In this document: positions 8,230 to 16,650 of the stretch, piece by piece | Numbering within the stretch: the stretch's first letter is position 1 | Layout of the letters: every line of letters starts with the position of its first letter | Assembly (NCBI GenBank): GCA_003003725.1 | Contig: PVWI01000011.1 | Coordinates: forward strand, 1 to 41,685 | Direction: 5' to 3' | Source: a filamentous cyanobacterium Phorm 6 | GTDB lineage: Bacteria > Cyanobacteriota > Cyanobacteriia > Cyanobacteriales > Microcoleaceae | DNA length: 41,685 nucleotides | Program-made: the position numbers and the translations under genes | The notes under the pieces: model-generated | What the model was told of the DNA's origin: nothing | Database searches by the model: none | What the model saw: the letters and a program-made list of their open reading frames with translations, nothing else

Positions 8230-8520
8230 TTTTAACTTTGGCTTCACCACAATTTGCACATCGCACCCTAAAGCATTTAAAAACCGAAACAACCTTTCTG
8301 TAGAAAAACCTGTTAGCTTTCCTCTCCTCAAGGCTGAAACTTTGGGCTGGTCAATTCCTAATATTTCTGCTGATTGAAGTTGATTCAGTTTCCTTTGAGT
8401 AATTATCTGATTTATCTGGCGCACCAGTTCAGCCTTCATCAGCATTTCATCAGAATTAGGCATACCCAAATCAGCAAATACATTGCCACTACTAACTTGA
8501 ATATCGATTTCTTTACTCAT
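8191..8520 (-). CDS. XRE/HigA-type antitoxin
   Basis: A 109-residue DNA-binding protein. A helix-turn-helix of the Cro/CI (XRE) class spans about residues 35-85: LNQLQSAEILGIDQPKVSAL, then RRGKLTGFSTERLFRFLNALG. This pattern is typical of HigA-like antitoxins that are encoded after a RelE/HigB-type toxin. The toxin gene lies 110 bases upstream on the same strand, so the order is toxin then antitoxin, as in higBA. It probably binds the toxin and represses the operon. The intervening gap contains a strong inverted repeat. Confidence 0.85.
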   Translation of the reverse strand: MSKEIDIQVSSGNVFADLGMPNSDEMLMKAELVRQINQIITQRKLNQLQSAEILGIDQPKVSALRRGKLTGFSTERLFRFLNALGCDVQIVVKPKLKSPAIPGISVVSI

Positions 8521-8557
8521 GATTTCCCCCTTATATGGTCTTAGTTATTCCTGAAAA

Positions 8558-8620
8558 AGTAGTGATAAGAAGCCGTCTATTCCAGCTTTTTTAGAAATAT
8601 AAGCACATCTTATCACTACT
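8558..8620. promoter_or_regulatory. Inverted repeat between toxin and antitoxin genes
   Basis: A perfect 13-base inverted repeat (AGTAGTGATAAGA and its complement) with a 37-base loop sits in the toxin-antitoxin gap. It may be an RNA hairpin, an internal operator or the site of a separate antitoxin promoter. The sequence does not decide between these. Confidence 0.55.
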
Positions 8621-8630
8621 GATTTCAGTC

Positions 8631-8999
8631 TTACTTACTCTTGAACTCTTCGTAATGTTCTTGAGCTCGTTTTAGCCTTTCTTGGATTAACTTAATATCC
8701 TGTTGTGGTGTAGCAATTCCTTTTTTAGACTTTTTCTGAAAAGCGTGCAAAACATATACTGTATCTCCAAACTTTACCGTGTAAACTGCTCGATAGGTAT
8801 CCCCATCACAGTCATCGGTAATTTCTAAAACTTTTGCACTTCCAAACCCTTTGAGAGGTTTAGCATATTGGTGTTTTCCTCCTGTTTGTGCTAGATACAG
8901 AGCATAGCCCATGATGTCATGTACATCTTCAGGAAATTCTTTAAGATCGTTCAGAGAACTTCCGATCCATACAATAGTTTTGAGTGATATTTGTGTCAT
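8631..8999 (-). CDS. RelE/HigB-type (Gp49-like) toxin
   Basis: A 122-residue protein of the phage-derived Gp49-like/HigB branch of the RelE superfamily, which cleaves mRNA on the ribosome. Visible family features are KPLKGFGSAKVLEI, the basic/aromatic core DTYRAVYTVKFGDTVYVLHAF and the lysine-rich FQKKSKKG near 88-95. It precedes the XRE antitoxin gene. Its start codon and leader lie inside a 54-base-period tandem duplication, so a second upstream ATG context encodes almost the same first residues before a stop. Its length is normal for the family and no key stretch appears lost. Confidence 0.85.
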   Translation of the reverse strand: MTQISLKTIVWIGSSLNDLKEFPEDVHDIMGYALYLAQTGGKHQYAKPLKGFGSAKVLEITDDCDGDTYRAVYTVKFGDTVYVLHAFQKKSKKGIATPQQDIKLIQERLKRAQEHYEEFKSK

Positions 9000-9079
9000 T
9001 TTTATAGTATTTTATTAAGAATTTTATATAGTTTTGAGTGATATTTGTATCATTTTTACAGTATTTTATTAAGAATTTT
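8974..9079. repeat. 54-bp tandem duplication over the toxin start
   Basis: Two copies (8974-9025 and 9028-9079) match at 50 of 52 positions by eye. Each contains the start codon, the first nine codons and the AT-rich leader of the toxin gene. This is a recent local duplication. Confidence 0.85.
9024..9053 (-). other. Nine-codon decoy leader frame (MIQISLKTI-stop)
   Basis: The upstream copy of the duplicated toxin start encodes nine residues almost identical to the toxin N-terminus and then a TAA. It is in the same frame as the toxin and ends 24 bases before the toxin ATG. Whether it is translated is unknown. Confidence 0.35.
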
Positions 9080-9175
9080 CTCATGCTTCACCACTTCCTG
9101 TTGTTTATAGCTACACTTCTATTATGCTAGATTTAGCATAAAATGTCAAGAGTTATTGCCCAATAAATATCAACA

Positions 9176-9442
9176 TCAAAACTGAGCCCGAACGGTAAAG
9201 GAATAATCCCCGCCTGGTTCAAGCTGATAATCCCATTTTTCCAGAAAACGGTGCAGCGGTTCCTGAATCAATGCCCTACCCTGAGAAGGCTCCAGAATCA
9301 GTGTTTTTTCTTCCCGAAAACGCCATTGAAACTGCCACTCAAAATGGCCGGCACTTACTTCACCCTCAATGGTGCCTTTTAGCCAAGATTGACCCGTAAC
9401 TCGGACATGGGCTGTAGTTTCCGGCAAACGTCTCGAACTCAC
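9176..9442 (-). CDS. DUF3146 family protein
   Basis: An 88-residue cyanobacterial conserved protein. The segment EGEVSAGHFEWQFQWRF and the C-terminal YQLEPGGDYSFTVRAQF are the parts I recognise from DUF3146. No signal peptide or transmembrane helix is seen; it looks like a small beta-rich cytoplasmic protein of unknown role. Its ATG overlaps the stop of pth by four bases, so it is very likely translated from the same message. I know of no reaction for this family. Confidence 0.85.
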   Translation of the reverse strand: MSSRRLPETTAHVRVTGQSWLKGTIEGEVSAGHFEWQFQWRFREEKTLILEPSQGRALIQEPLHRFLEKWDYQLEPGGDYSFTVRAQF

Positions 9443-10101
9443 CTTTTTGTTTCCGCGCTTGTTTCTGCAATGGTACGATTGTTGTAAAGACTCATGGCTT
9501 TTTCTACTCCTTGGTGGAGGCTAAGTTCCACAGCTTCTACAACTAATTTAAGCACTTTCTCTACTAATTGACTTTCCTCTGAGGAAAATTTTCCTAATAC
9601 GAAGGAAATCGTATCTTTGTCATTTTTAGCAGGATCGTTTTGAGGTTTGCCGATGCCAATCCGCAGGCGGGGAAATTTGTCTGTACCTAAATGAGAAATT
9701 GTTGATTTCATGCCGTTGTGGCCGCCGGCTGAACCTGCTAGCCGCATTCTGAGTTTGCCGATCGGCAAATCCATATCGTCGTATACTACTAATACGGACT
9801 CTGGAGGTATTTTGTACCAATCTGTGGCCGCCCGAATCGCTTGGCCGGACAGGTTCATGTACGTCAACGGTTTCAGCAAGCGGATTTTCTGTCCCCGCGG
9901 CCGATTTCCCTCGCCAAATATGCCTTGAAATTTGCGGTTTTCTGACAGGGAAATTTGCCAAGATTTAGCCAAGGTATCCACTGCATTAAAGCCGATATTG
10001 TGTCGCGTGCGATCGTACTTTGGTTCGGGATTTCCCAAGCCAACGATTAACTGAGGAATGACTAACTCTGTGGGTATTTCCGACTTCTGAATCTTGTTCA
10101 T
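9439..10101 (-). CDS. pth: Peptidyl-tRNA hydrolase
   Basis: Pth releases peptides from peptidyl-tRNA that drops off ribosomes and so recycles tRNA; it is essential in most bacteria. The family motifs are complete: GLGNPEPKYDRTRHNIGF with Asn24 and the catalytic His34, PLTYMNLSG with Asn83, VVYDDMDLPIG with Asp108, and GSAGGHNGMKS with Asn129. These correspond to Asn10, His20, Asn68, Asp93 and Asn114 of the E. coli enzyme. The N-terminus is about 14 residues longer than in E. coli. The start codon directly abuts the tatA stop, and the end overlaps the DUF3146 start. This suggests a tatA-pth-DUF3146 operon. Confidence 0.97.
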   Translation of the reverse strand: MNKIQKSEIPTELVIPQLIVGLGNPEPKYDRTRHNIGFNAVDTLAKSWQISLSENRKFQGIFGEGNRPRGQKIRLLKPLTYMNLSGQAIRAATDWYKIPPESVLVVYDDMDLPIGKLRMRLAGSAGGHNGMKSTISHLGTDKFPRLRIGIGKPQNDPAKNDKDTISFVLGKFSSEESQLVEKVLKLVVEAVELSLHQGVEKAMSLYNNRTIAETSAETKR

Positions 10102-10356
10102 CTAACTGTCTGTGCTATCTTCCTTGGCTGCCGCGAGTTTTTCGGGTTCCGGCTTTTTGGTAGTTGCGACTGCTTCTTCTAACTGCTTGGCTTCCCGCGT
10201 AAACTCCGACTCAAAATCCCGCGAAGCGTCTTGAAATCCCCGCAGTGCTTTTCCGAAACTCCGACCGATTTCCGGTAATTTTTTCGGGCCGAATACCAAC
10301 AGGGCGATGGTAAAAATTACTGCCATTTCCGGCAAACCAATTCCAAAAATATTCAT
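10102..10356 (-). CDS. tatA: TatA/E-type twin-arginine translocase subunit
   Basis: An 84-residue protein with the TatA layout: a short N-terminus, one transmembrane helix (about residues 8-20, PEMAVIFTIALLVFG), the FGPKKLPEIGRSFGKAL hinge and amphipathic helix, and a charged, disordered tail. TatA forms the pore-like assembly that passes folded proteins across the thylakoid or plasma membrane. Cyanobacteria usually carry TatA and TatB-like paralogues; this one looks like TatA/E. It lies 149 bases after psbH and directly before pth. Confidence 0.92.
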   Translation of the reverse strand: MNIFGIGLPEMAVIFTIALLVFGPKKLPEIGRSFGKALRGFQDASRDFESEFTREAKQLEEAVATTKKPEPEKLAAAKEDSTDS

Positions 10357-10505
10357 TTTTTTCTCCGGTATTTTGTTTAGTTATTTAGCATTTAATTACA
10401 AGCCCGTAACCGGAAAGGGCAAGGGAAAATGGGAAAACTTAGCTTTTACCATTTCTCCTCTACCCTCAGCTTTTACTGTTAGTCTTAAATTTCGCTGCTC
10501 AAAAT

Positions 10506-10709
10506 TTAGCGGCCGAGACTCGACCAATCGACATCCACATTCTCTAGAATCAGAGAAGAGTTGTAGATTTGCAAAATAATCAACAAGAACACGAAAAACA
10601 GTCCGATGAACGCGCTCATCAATAGGGTGGTTCCCCAACCTGGGGCTACCTTGCCGTATTCTGAGTTAAGGGGTTTGAGTATATCTCCTAACCAAGTCCG
10701 TTGTGCCAT
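10506..10709 (-). CDS. psbH: Photosystem II subunit PsbH
   Basis: A 67-residue PSII core protein with one transmembrane helix ([20 protein letters not shown], about 28-47). The N-terminus [20 protein letters not shown] and the following VAPGWGTTL are diagnostic. It binds near CP47 and helps QB-site function and PSII assembly. I chose the ATG that gives MAQRTWLG; a longer frame adds 13 residues absent from the family. psbN is divergent, 211 bases away, as is usual in cyanobacteria. The divergent gap must hold both promoters, though I cannot place them with confidence. Confidence 0.97.
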   Translation of the reverse strand: MAQRTWLGDILKPLNSEYGKVAPGWGTTLLMSAFIGLFFVFLLIILQIYNSSLILENVDVDWSSLGR

Positions 10710-10920
10710 AAATAACCTGCAATGAATCTCTACAGAAAAGTTTGACATATTTTCACCCCTAATGGCGATCGCAATTTCTCAGAAATGCGGCAGGGGGACT
10801 GAGAACAGCGGGAGTGGGCTCGGCTGCCCTACCGTACCGCGCCTAAAATCACTACACTTTTAGACGGATTGTTATTTTTTGTAATATTATAGAAGGGATC
10901 ACTCATAATCGATCGCAAAT

Positions 10921-11052
10921 ATGGAACCAGCAGCAGTTCTCGGCATTTCTCTCGGTCTGTGTCTTGTGGCAATGACCGGCTTCTCGATTTACACGGCTTT
11001 TGGCCCTCCCGCTAAGGAATTGAGAGATCCTTTTGAAGAACACGAAGATTAG
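10921..11052 (+). CDS. psbN: PsbN, photosystem II assembly factor
   Basis: The product is 43 residues long. It begins [20 protein letters not shown] and has one N-terminal hydrophobic helix, then [17 protein letters not shown]. PsbN is not a stable PSII subunit but is needed for assembly and repair of the reaction centre. Divergence from psbH is the classical arrangement. No strong ribosome-binding site is visible before the ATG. Confidence 0.96.
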   Translation: MEPAAVLGISLGLCLVAMTGFSIYTAFGPPAKELRDPFEEHED

Positions 11053-11110
11053 AGAAGGAAGAAGGAAGAAGGAAGAAGGAAGAAGGAAGAGGGAAGAAGG
11101 AAGAAGGAAA
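11053..11110 (+). repeat. Heptanucleotide tandem repeat (GAAGGAA)n
   Basis: About eight copies of a 7-base unit, GAAGGAA, with one variant, start directly after the psbN stop codon. A pyrimidine-rich stretch of the TTCTCCCCCTCTCCCAA type follows and could pair with it. This is a cyanobacterial STRR-type short tandem repeat. Confidence 0.8.
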
Positions 11111-11290
11111 ATTTTCCCAATTCTCCCCCTCTCCCAATTCTCCCCCTCCCCGTAGCGATCGAACTTCTGTGCTGCGATCGACCGATCGCCCCCAGTCAAT
11201 GCTATATTCTTCAGAAATACGCTAAATCTATATTTGAAAAATCTATCTTGCAGTTAAAGTAAAAATTATCAATTTTCACGCAAAAGCATA

Positions 11291-12391
11291 ATGGGCAATA
11301 CCTTTGGGCATTTATTTCGGATTTCGACATTTGGGGAATCTCACGGCGGCGGTGTCGGAGTAGTAATTGATGGTTGTCCTCCCCTGGTGTCGATCGACGC
11401 ATCGGAAATTCAAGCGGAACTCGATCGCCGCCGCCCCGGACAAAGCAAAATTACTACACCCCGCAAAGAAGCAGATACCTGCGAAATTCTGTCGGGTGTG
11501 TTTGAAGGCAAAACTCTGGGAACTCCGATCGCCATCTTAGTCCGCAATCAAGACACTCGCCCTCAAGATTACGGCGAAATGGCGACAACTTACCGCCCTT
11601 CCCACGCCGACGCTACCTACGATGCTAAGTACGGAATTCGTAACTGGCAAGGCGGAGGTCGATCGTCCGCAAGAGAAACAATTGGTAGAGTAGCAGCAGG
11701 CGCGATCGCCAAAAAAATTCTCTTCCAAGCAGCAGGAGTCGAAATAGTCGGCTATGTCAAACGCATCAAAGACTTAGAAGGTGTTGTAGACCCCGATACT
11801 GTTACCTTAGAACAAGTAGAAAGCAACATCGTCCGCTGTCCCGATCCCGAATGCGCCGAAAGAATGATTGAACTAATCGAAAAAATTCGTGATAGTGGAG
11901 ATTCGATCGGCGGTGTAGTCGAATGCGTCGCCCGCAACGTACCCAAAGGCCTGGGAATGCCCGTATTCGACAAACTCGAAGCCGATTTGGCCAAAGCCAT
12001 CATGTCCTTACCAGCCAGCAAAGGCTTTGAAATTGGTTCGGGCTTTGCCGGGACTCTACTACTCGGCAGCGAACACAATGATGAATACTATACTGATGAA
12101 CAGGGAGTAATTCGTACAGTCACGAATCGCTCCGGTGGAATTCAGGGTGGCATTGCTAACGGTGAAAATATCATTTTGCGGGCGGCTTTCAAGCCAACTG
12201 CAACAATTCGATCGACCCAGCGCACAGTTACCCGAGAGGGTGAAGCAACACTGCTAGCGGCCAAAGGACGGCACGATCCTTGCGTTTTGCCAAGAGCTGT
12301 GCCAATGGTGGAGGCGATGGTAGCTTTAGTGTTGTGCGACCATCTGCTGCGCCATCACGGACAATGTGGAACCTTAAAGTCTGAATTTTAA
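11291..12391 (+). CDS. aroC: Chorismate synthase
   Basis: This is the last step of the shikimate pathway: 5-enolpyruvylshikimate-3-phosphate to chorismate, using reduced FMN as cofactor. The protein is full length at 366 residues. The signatures are [15 protein letters not shown] (15-29), RRRPGQS (46-52), [17 protein letters not shown] and, near the C-terminus, the RHDPC motif, which carries one of the conserved residues of the family. The expected start is the ATG giving [10 protein letters not shown]. The next gene begins one base after its stop, so the two are probably co-transcribed. Its promoter should lie in the 180 bases after the GAAGGAA repeat. Confidence 0.97.
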   Translation: MGNTFGHLFRISTFGESHGGGVGVVIDGCPPLVSIDASEIQAELDRRRPGQSKITTPRKEADTCEILSGVFEGKTLGTPIAILVRNQDTRPQDYGEMATTYRPSHADATYDAKYGIRNWQGGGRSSARETIGRVAAGAIAKKILFQAAGVEIVGYVKRIKDLEGVVDPDTVTLEQVESNIVRCPDPECAERMIELIEKIRDSGDSIGGVVECVARNVPKGLGMPVFDKLEADLAKAIMSLPASKGFEIGSGFAGTLLLGSEHNDEYYTDEQGVIRTVTNRSGGIQGGIANGENIILRAAFKPTATIRSTQRTVTREGEATLLAAKGRHDPCVLPRAVPMVEAMVALVLCDHLLRHHGQCGTLKSEF

Positions 12392-12392
12392 A

Positions 12393-13304
12393 ATGGAAAT
12401 CAGCTTGTCCTCTGTAGTGGCAAATCCCCTTGATTGCCCTCAACCCTCCGAAGCAATGAACGGTATAGATGATTTTGTAGTACAGTTCTGGGGCGTGCGG
12501 GGTAGTGTTCCGACACCAGGATCGGAAACTGTTCGCTACGGCGGAAACACTTCTTGTTTGGAAATGCGAGTCGGTGGAAAACGCTTGATTTTTGACGGCG
12601 GAACTGGCTTGCGGATGCTGGGAGACCAGTTGGTGCAAGAAATGCCCGTGCAAGCTTATATGTTTTTTACTCACTATCACTGGGATCACATTCAAGGGTT
12701 CCCGATGTTCGCCCCAGCTTTCATCCGTGGCAATAGGTTTGATATTTACGGGGCTATTCCCCCGGATGGAGATTGCCTGAAACGGCACTTCGTCGAACGG
12801 GTTCTGCACTCGAATTCGCCGGTGCCGCTGATGGGTTTGCCGGCAGATTTGAATTTTCACGAGATCAATCACAACCAGACGATGATGCTGGATGATATTG
12901 AGATTAGGACTGGTTCTCTGAATCACCCGAATACTGCTATGGGATATCGGGTGACTTGGCAAGACCGATCTGTTGTTTACTGTTCGGATACTGAACATTT
13001 TCCCGATCGACTAGATGAGAATATTTATAATCTAGCCCTCGATGCTGATGTGCTGATCTACGATGCGATGTACACCGACGAGGAATATCACAACCCCAAG
13101 TCTCCGAAGGTGGGTTGGGGACACTCGACTTGGCAGGAAGCGGTGAAAATAGCTAAGGAGGCCCGGGTGAAACGGGTGGTGATTTTTCACCACGATCCGG
13201 CTCATACTGACGATTTTCTCGATCGTATCGCCGAAGATGTGCAAATCGCTTTTCCGAAGGCTGTTATGGCTCGCGAAGGTCTTATTTTGCCGATCGGCTT
13301 CTGA
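12393..13304 (+). CDS. Metallo-beta-lactamase-fold hydrolase
   Basis: An MBL-fold metal-dependent hydrolase of 303 residues. The signature HYHWDH gives His94, His96, Asp98 and His99; further ligands are His178, Asp199 and His267. QFWGVRGSVPTPG (31-43) and the GWGHST motif place it with the large group of RNase Z-like or phosphodiesterase-like MBL proteins. I cannot tell whether the substrate is a nucleic acid, a cyclic nucleotide or a small ester. The first ~25 residues are outside the fold, so translation may instead start at the second methionine (MNGIDDF). It directly follows aroC, but no functional link is evident. Confidence 0.88.
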   Translation: MEISLSSVVANPLDCPQPSEAMNGIDDFVVQFWGVRGSVPTPGSETVRYGGNTSCLEMRVGGKRLIFDGGTGLRMLGDQLVQEMPVQAYMFFTHYHWDHIQGFPMFAPAFIRGNRFDIYGAIPPDGDCLKRHFVERVLHSNSPVPLMGLPADLNFHEINHNQTMMLDDIEIRTGSLNHPNTAMGYRVTWQDRSVVYCSDTEHFPDRLDENIYNLALDADVLIYDAMYTDEEYHNPKSPKVGWGHSTWQEAVKIAKEARVKRVVIFHHDPAHTDDFLDRIAEDVQIAFPKAVMAREGLILPIGF

Positions 13305-13723
13305 ACTTTCGTCGGTACAGTCGATCCGTACCTTTGTCAAACTATCATTTGATGTGGAGCAAGTCTCGCGACCTGCTCCACAACTCTTTTTATCTGTAGC
13401 AAACACGATACGTGCGTGGTATAATTCTTGGCTAGTAACTTTTTAGGAAAAATATTTAAGGTTATTTTGATTGTTTTACCCGCGATTCTTTGAGAATATC
13501 GGGCAAAACTAACAGTTTTCTATTCAGAGCGGAAGTCGATCGGATAAAATTTGTAAGTGCGATCTCTTGGTTTTCTGTGACTGTGACGCCTGAAAATATA
13601 CCGCTATACAAGCAGTATCTAGCGCAGGCAACGTCTCAGAAAAAGCGAAGTATCGTACCCACCACTAAATCAAACTGAAATTTTAGTGCGATGTCCTCTT
13701 ATCTGTTATCAAGTAACCACTTA

Positions 13724-13866
13724 TATCAATTCTGGTTGCATCGGAATTAATATTACCCAAAATCAGGAGACGGCGAGTGCCTTTGTCCTTACAATTAATC
13801 TGACGCGCCAGAAACGGCATCTTGAGTCTCCTCGCTGATCACCTGACGGCGCAGCCGGAATTGATA
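13724..13866. repeat. Diverged inverted-repeat element
   Basis: TATCAATTCTGGTTGC at the left is matched, at 14 of 16 positions, by the complement of GCAGCCGGAATTGATA at the right. Further inverted pieces (AGGAGACGGCGAG against CTCCTCGCTGATC) lie inside. It looks like a decayed palindromic repeat; no target duplication is seen. Confidence 0.45.
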
Positions 13867-14137
13867 TTATCTGCCAGATTGCTTCCGCAAAACGCACAGC
13901 AAGAAGTAAAATAATTGGAGGATTGTCGCAGGCGAAAAGGTAAAAGTTTTAAGAGTCAACAAACACCCCGTGAGCAACGCCAAGATTTCACTCTTGCACT
14001 CCTGCTCCGCAGGTGGAAGCAGACTTACTGAATCCGGCTCGCCTCCTTAATTCTTTGAGTAATATCAAATCCGTGCTTCATCGGAATTGTAAAATCGAGT
14101 CGTACCGCCAACACTCAACCACCCAGTCAGTTTTTCG

Positions 14138-14204
14138 ACTAACAGTTAACAGTTAACAGTTAACAGTTAACAGTCAACAGTTAACAGTTAACTGTTGACA
14201 GTCA
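14138..14204. repeat. Heptanucleotide tandem repeat (AACAGTT)n
   Basis: Around nine 7-base units, AACAGTT with AACAGTC variants, end in an inverted stretch TTAACTGTTGACAG. The same heptamer family, in the other orientation, occurs at 30580-30617. Confidence 0.8.
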
Positions 14205-14457
14205 AAAATCATTCGGGTGAAACCGGATTTGAGAGAATTCCTAAAGAAAAAATTTGAGGTTACAGTTACGAAAAAACACAAGTACGATGCTTTTTTTGGA
14301 ACATGAATATTGGCAAATCTGAAAAGCAGATCTGAAAGCTTTTCTCTACAATCTGAGTGATTTTTCAGCAGTCAATTTCACTCTAAAGAAAGAAACGATC
14401 GCTCTTTGGTTTGGGAGTAGCTGCACGCAAAGCGAATGTTATGACTTGACTATCAAA

Positions 14458-15453
14458 ATGGGAAATTTACGTTTTAGACCTTCAGCAAATCGATACAGAT
14501 GGATTGCCCTAGGCAGTTTCGCTGTAATTATGGGTATTTCAGGGGCCCTTGCCTACCGCCTAGCTCCGCCACCGGGATTTTTGGCTCAAGGCACTCTCAA
14601 TTCTAATAGTCCACCAGTCAAATTTTCGAGTACGGGGACGACAATTCTCAAGCAGGGAGAACAACTGACTCCCGATGTTTTGCTGGCAGATAATGTTGTC
14701 AAAGCAGTGGCAGATGCAGTTAAGCTGACGCCTCAACAAGTTCGACAAAATGCTAGCGTCAAGATTTCTAAGCCGGAACAACCACTAGAGATTGCTGTTG
14801 GGTATCGATCGCTCGATCGGGATCAAGCAGTGCAAACGGCGGATATGTTGATGAAGGGCATGGTGGAAAAAAGCCGCCTGATTAATAGATATCGGTGGCA
14901 ATCAGTCAATCAGTCGCTCAACCAACGCTTGGCGCAAGTCACTCAAGACCTGAAACAAGCTCAGCAAAAACTAGACCAATACGAAAGAGAGCGTGTTCGC
15001 CTGTTGCAGCAAATGAAGCTTCAGCAAGACTTTTACAACAAAACTCAACTGGCAATGGCGGATACGCAAGCGTCGGAAAAAGAAATGGTGAGCAGTTTTG
15101 CCGCTGCTACAGCGCCGCAAATTGTGGCGACGCCCACAAGCGATCCGACAGTGCCTCTGATTTTGGGAGTTGGGCTGCTGTTGGCGATTTTGGTCAGCCG
15201 CGGTTTGATTCCTTCGGTGGCGGATTGGCAGCACAAATCAGCTTTTCAGCGAGAAGAGAGCGATCGGCTTCAAAGTGCTTTGTACCGACTGATCAAAGAA
15301 GGCAGCGGCGAAATCACTCTGGTGCGGTTTGCGATGGAGACGCGACTGTCGCCGGATGTCGCTCAGCGTTTTTTGAACCAACAAGCTGAAGTCTTTAATG
15401 CCAATTGCGAAATTAAAGACGACGGCAGCATCTTGTATCACTTCCACATTTAA
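14458..15453 (+). CDS. Wzz-like two-helix membrane protein with coiled coil
   Basis: A 331-residue protein with a Wzz/chain-length-determinant-like layout. An N-terminal transmembrane helix (about 14-36, RWIALGSFAVIMGISGALAY) is followed by a ~170-residue periplasmic part ending in a glutamine-rich coiled coil (about 150-205). A second helix (about 228-250, VPLILGVGLLLAILVS) and a ~80-residue cytoplasmic tail complete it. The tail (LYRLIKEGSGEITLVRFAME and onward) looks like a small winged-helix fold, which is unusual for Wzz proteins. I chose the ATG (MGNLRFRP); a TTG four codons earlier is possible. No polysaccharide genes surround it, so a role in chain length is not supported. A strong terminator follows. 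Confidence 0.7.
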   Translation: MGNLRFRPSANRYRWIALGSFAVIMGISGALAYRLAPPPGFLAQGTLNSNSPPVKFSSTGTTILKQGEQLTPDVLLADNVVKAVADAVKLTPQQVRQNASVKISKPEQPLEIAVGYRSLDRDQAVQTADMLMKGMVEKSRLINRYRWQSVNQSLNQRLAQVTQDLKQAQQKLDQYERERVRLLQQMKLQQDFYNKTQLAMADTQASEKEMVSSFAAATAPQIVATPTSDPTVPLILGVGLLLAILVSRGLIPSVADWQHKSAFQREESDRLQSALYRLIKEGSGEITLVRFAMETRLSPDVAQRFLNQQAEVFNANCEIKDDGSILYHFHI

Positions 15454-15501
15454 AGGGCTGCTGGCGATAGCGCTACACTCGAAAATTTAGCCGAAAAATT
15501 T

Positions 15502-15543
15502 AGCCGATCGAACTTTAAAAAAGTTCGATCGGCTTGCTTTTTG
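15502..15543 (+). terminator. Rho-independent terminator
   Basis: A perfect 15-base stem (AGCCGATCGAACTTT and its complement) with a 3-base loop is followed by a T-rich run (TGCTTTTT). It lies about 50 bases after the stop of the Wzz-like gene and should end its transcript. Confidence 0.85.
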
Positions 15544-15853
15544 GATAATTGGCTAAAAAATATTTTATTTTTGTGTTCGGCTAGCTATAATTGTAAAATA
15601 TCAGTAAATTTACGGTTGCTTTTACCGAAGCCCCTGGATAAGAAACTATTTTTTAGTTAAAAATCTATTAGGGGGTGACTCACCTCAGTATAACTTCTGT
15701 ATAACTGCTGTATCATCGATCGATAATTTGTTGAGAGATGTTGGGTAGTTTCACATAGGAAACTAAATCGGGCAAGAGCCTAGAATTCAACTCCCAGCCT
15801 GAAAGCGTGAGTCTTCATATTCAAATTTTGCAATCACCTGTTGAGGTTAAATC

Positions 15854-15937
15854 ATGATATTAGGCATAATTGGTTCTTCTTTCGTAGTTTACTTTTTACT
15901 AATGTCGATCGCCAATTACGGCGATACTGGAATGTAG
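15854..15937 (+). CDS. Candidate 27-residue membrane peptide
   Basis: A short frame begins MILGIIGSSFVVYFLLMSIA and closes with a polar tail. The first 20 residues form one hydrophobic helix. A good ribosome-binding site, GAGG, lies 7 bases before the ATG. The size and layout resemble the single-helix peptides of cyanobacterial photosynthetic complexes, but I cannot match it to PsbM, PsbX, PsaM, PetN, PetL or similar proteins. The frame lies in a 600-base gap after a terminator, so it would have its own transcript. Evidence is limited to helix, start context and isolation; it may be a chance frame. Confidence 0.45.
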   Translation: MILGIIGSSFVVYFLLMSIANYGDTGM

Positions 15938-16056
15938 ACTATTTAAGGCACTCACCCACTCTCTACAGAAGGCAGCAGGCAAAAAAGCTTTGACAACTTC
16001 GGTAGATTCTGGGCCTGAGACGTGTCTGTGGTGTACGCAATCGAAACAGAAAATGA

Positions 16057-16650
16057 ATGGATGAAGGAGTCGTTAAGTACCGCTGTGACTGGCAAGAGGC
16101 AGACCCTGTACCTGCGGCGAATATAGCAGATTTGATGGACTGGCGCGATCGGCTTCACTCTTGGGGACTGATTAGCGTCTACGAAAATGGCATCGGATTT
16201 GGGAACGTCAGCGTCAGGATCGGCAATTCTTGCCAATTCGTGATTTCCGGCACCCAGACTGCACACTTGCGGTCTCTGGGGCCGGAATCATATTGTACTG
16301 TTACCGAATTTAACTTAGAACAAAATTTTATCGGCTGCCGGGGCCCCGTACCAGCTTCGTCGGAGTCCTTAACTCATGCTGCTCTATACCTTCACAGAGA
16401 TGATGTGGACGCAATAATTCACGTCCATAACCCGAAACTATGGCAGCAACTGCTGTTTAAGATTCCTACTACTAGAAAAGAAATACCTTACGGCACTCCT
16501 CAAATGGCCTTAGAAATGTTTAGACTTTTTGAGGAGGAGAATTTGGCCGATCGTCAAATTCTGGCGATGGCCGGTCACGAAGACGGAATTATCTGTTTTG
16601 GCAGCAGCTTGGACGAAGCAGGGACTGTGCTTTCGGCTGCGATGAATTAG
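16057..16650 (+). CDS. Class II aldolase/adducin family protein
   Basis: A 197-residue protein of the class II aldolase/adducin fold (fuculose-1-phosphate aldolase and relatives). The family core NVSVRIGNSCQFVISGTQTA (50-69) is present. The zinc site is intact: Glu103, then HVH (His122 and His124) and His174 in AGHEDG. The fold supports aldolases, epimerases and dehydratases acting on sugar phosphates or methylthioribulose phosphate; the neighbours do not indicate a substrate. The ATG chosen is preceded at a shifted frame by a four-codon ATG frame that overlaps it. The gene is probably monocistronic. Confidence 0.88.
   Translation: MDEGVVKYRCDWQEADPVPAANIADLMDWRDRLHSWGLISVYENGIGFGNVSVRIGNSCQFVISGTQTAHLRSLGPESYCTVTEFNLEQNFIGCRGPVPASSESLTHAALYLHRDDVDAIIHVHNPKLWQQLLFKIPTTRKEIPYGTPQMALEMFRLFEEENLADRQILAMAGHEDGIICFGSSLDEAGTVLSAAMN

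Larger units (their letters stand above)
13305..14457. other. Long non-coding stretch with repeats
   Basis: About 1.15 kb with no gene I can support. Short open frames, for example around 13490-13678, have no recognisable domain, and the surrounding DNA is full of repeat fragments. It contains a diffuse inverted repeat and a heptamer array, listed separately. Confidence 0.6.

Noticed and set aside
12228-12998. A 256-codon minus-strand frame
   Set aside because: It overlaps aroC and the MBL-fold gene, both clear genes, and its translation has no recognisable domain; it is a shadow frame.
13490-13678. A 62-codon frame in the long gap
   Set aside because: There is no ribosome-binding site I trust, no domain, and repeats surround it.
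14895-15389. A 164-codon plus-strand frame
   Set aside because: It sits inside the Wzz-like gene in another frame and shows no family feature.
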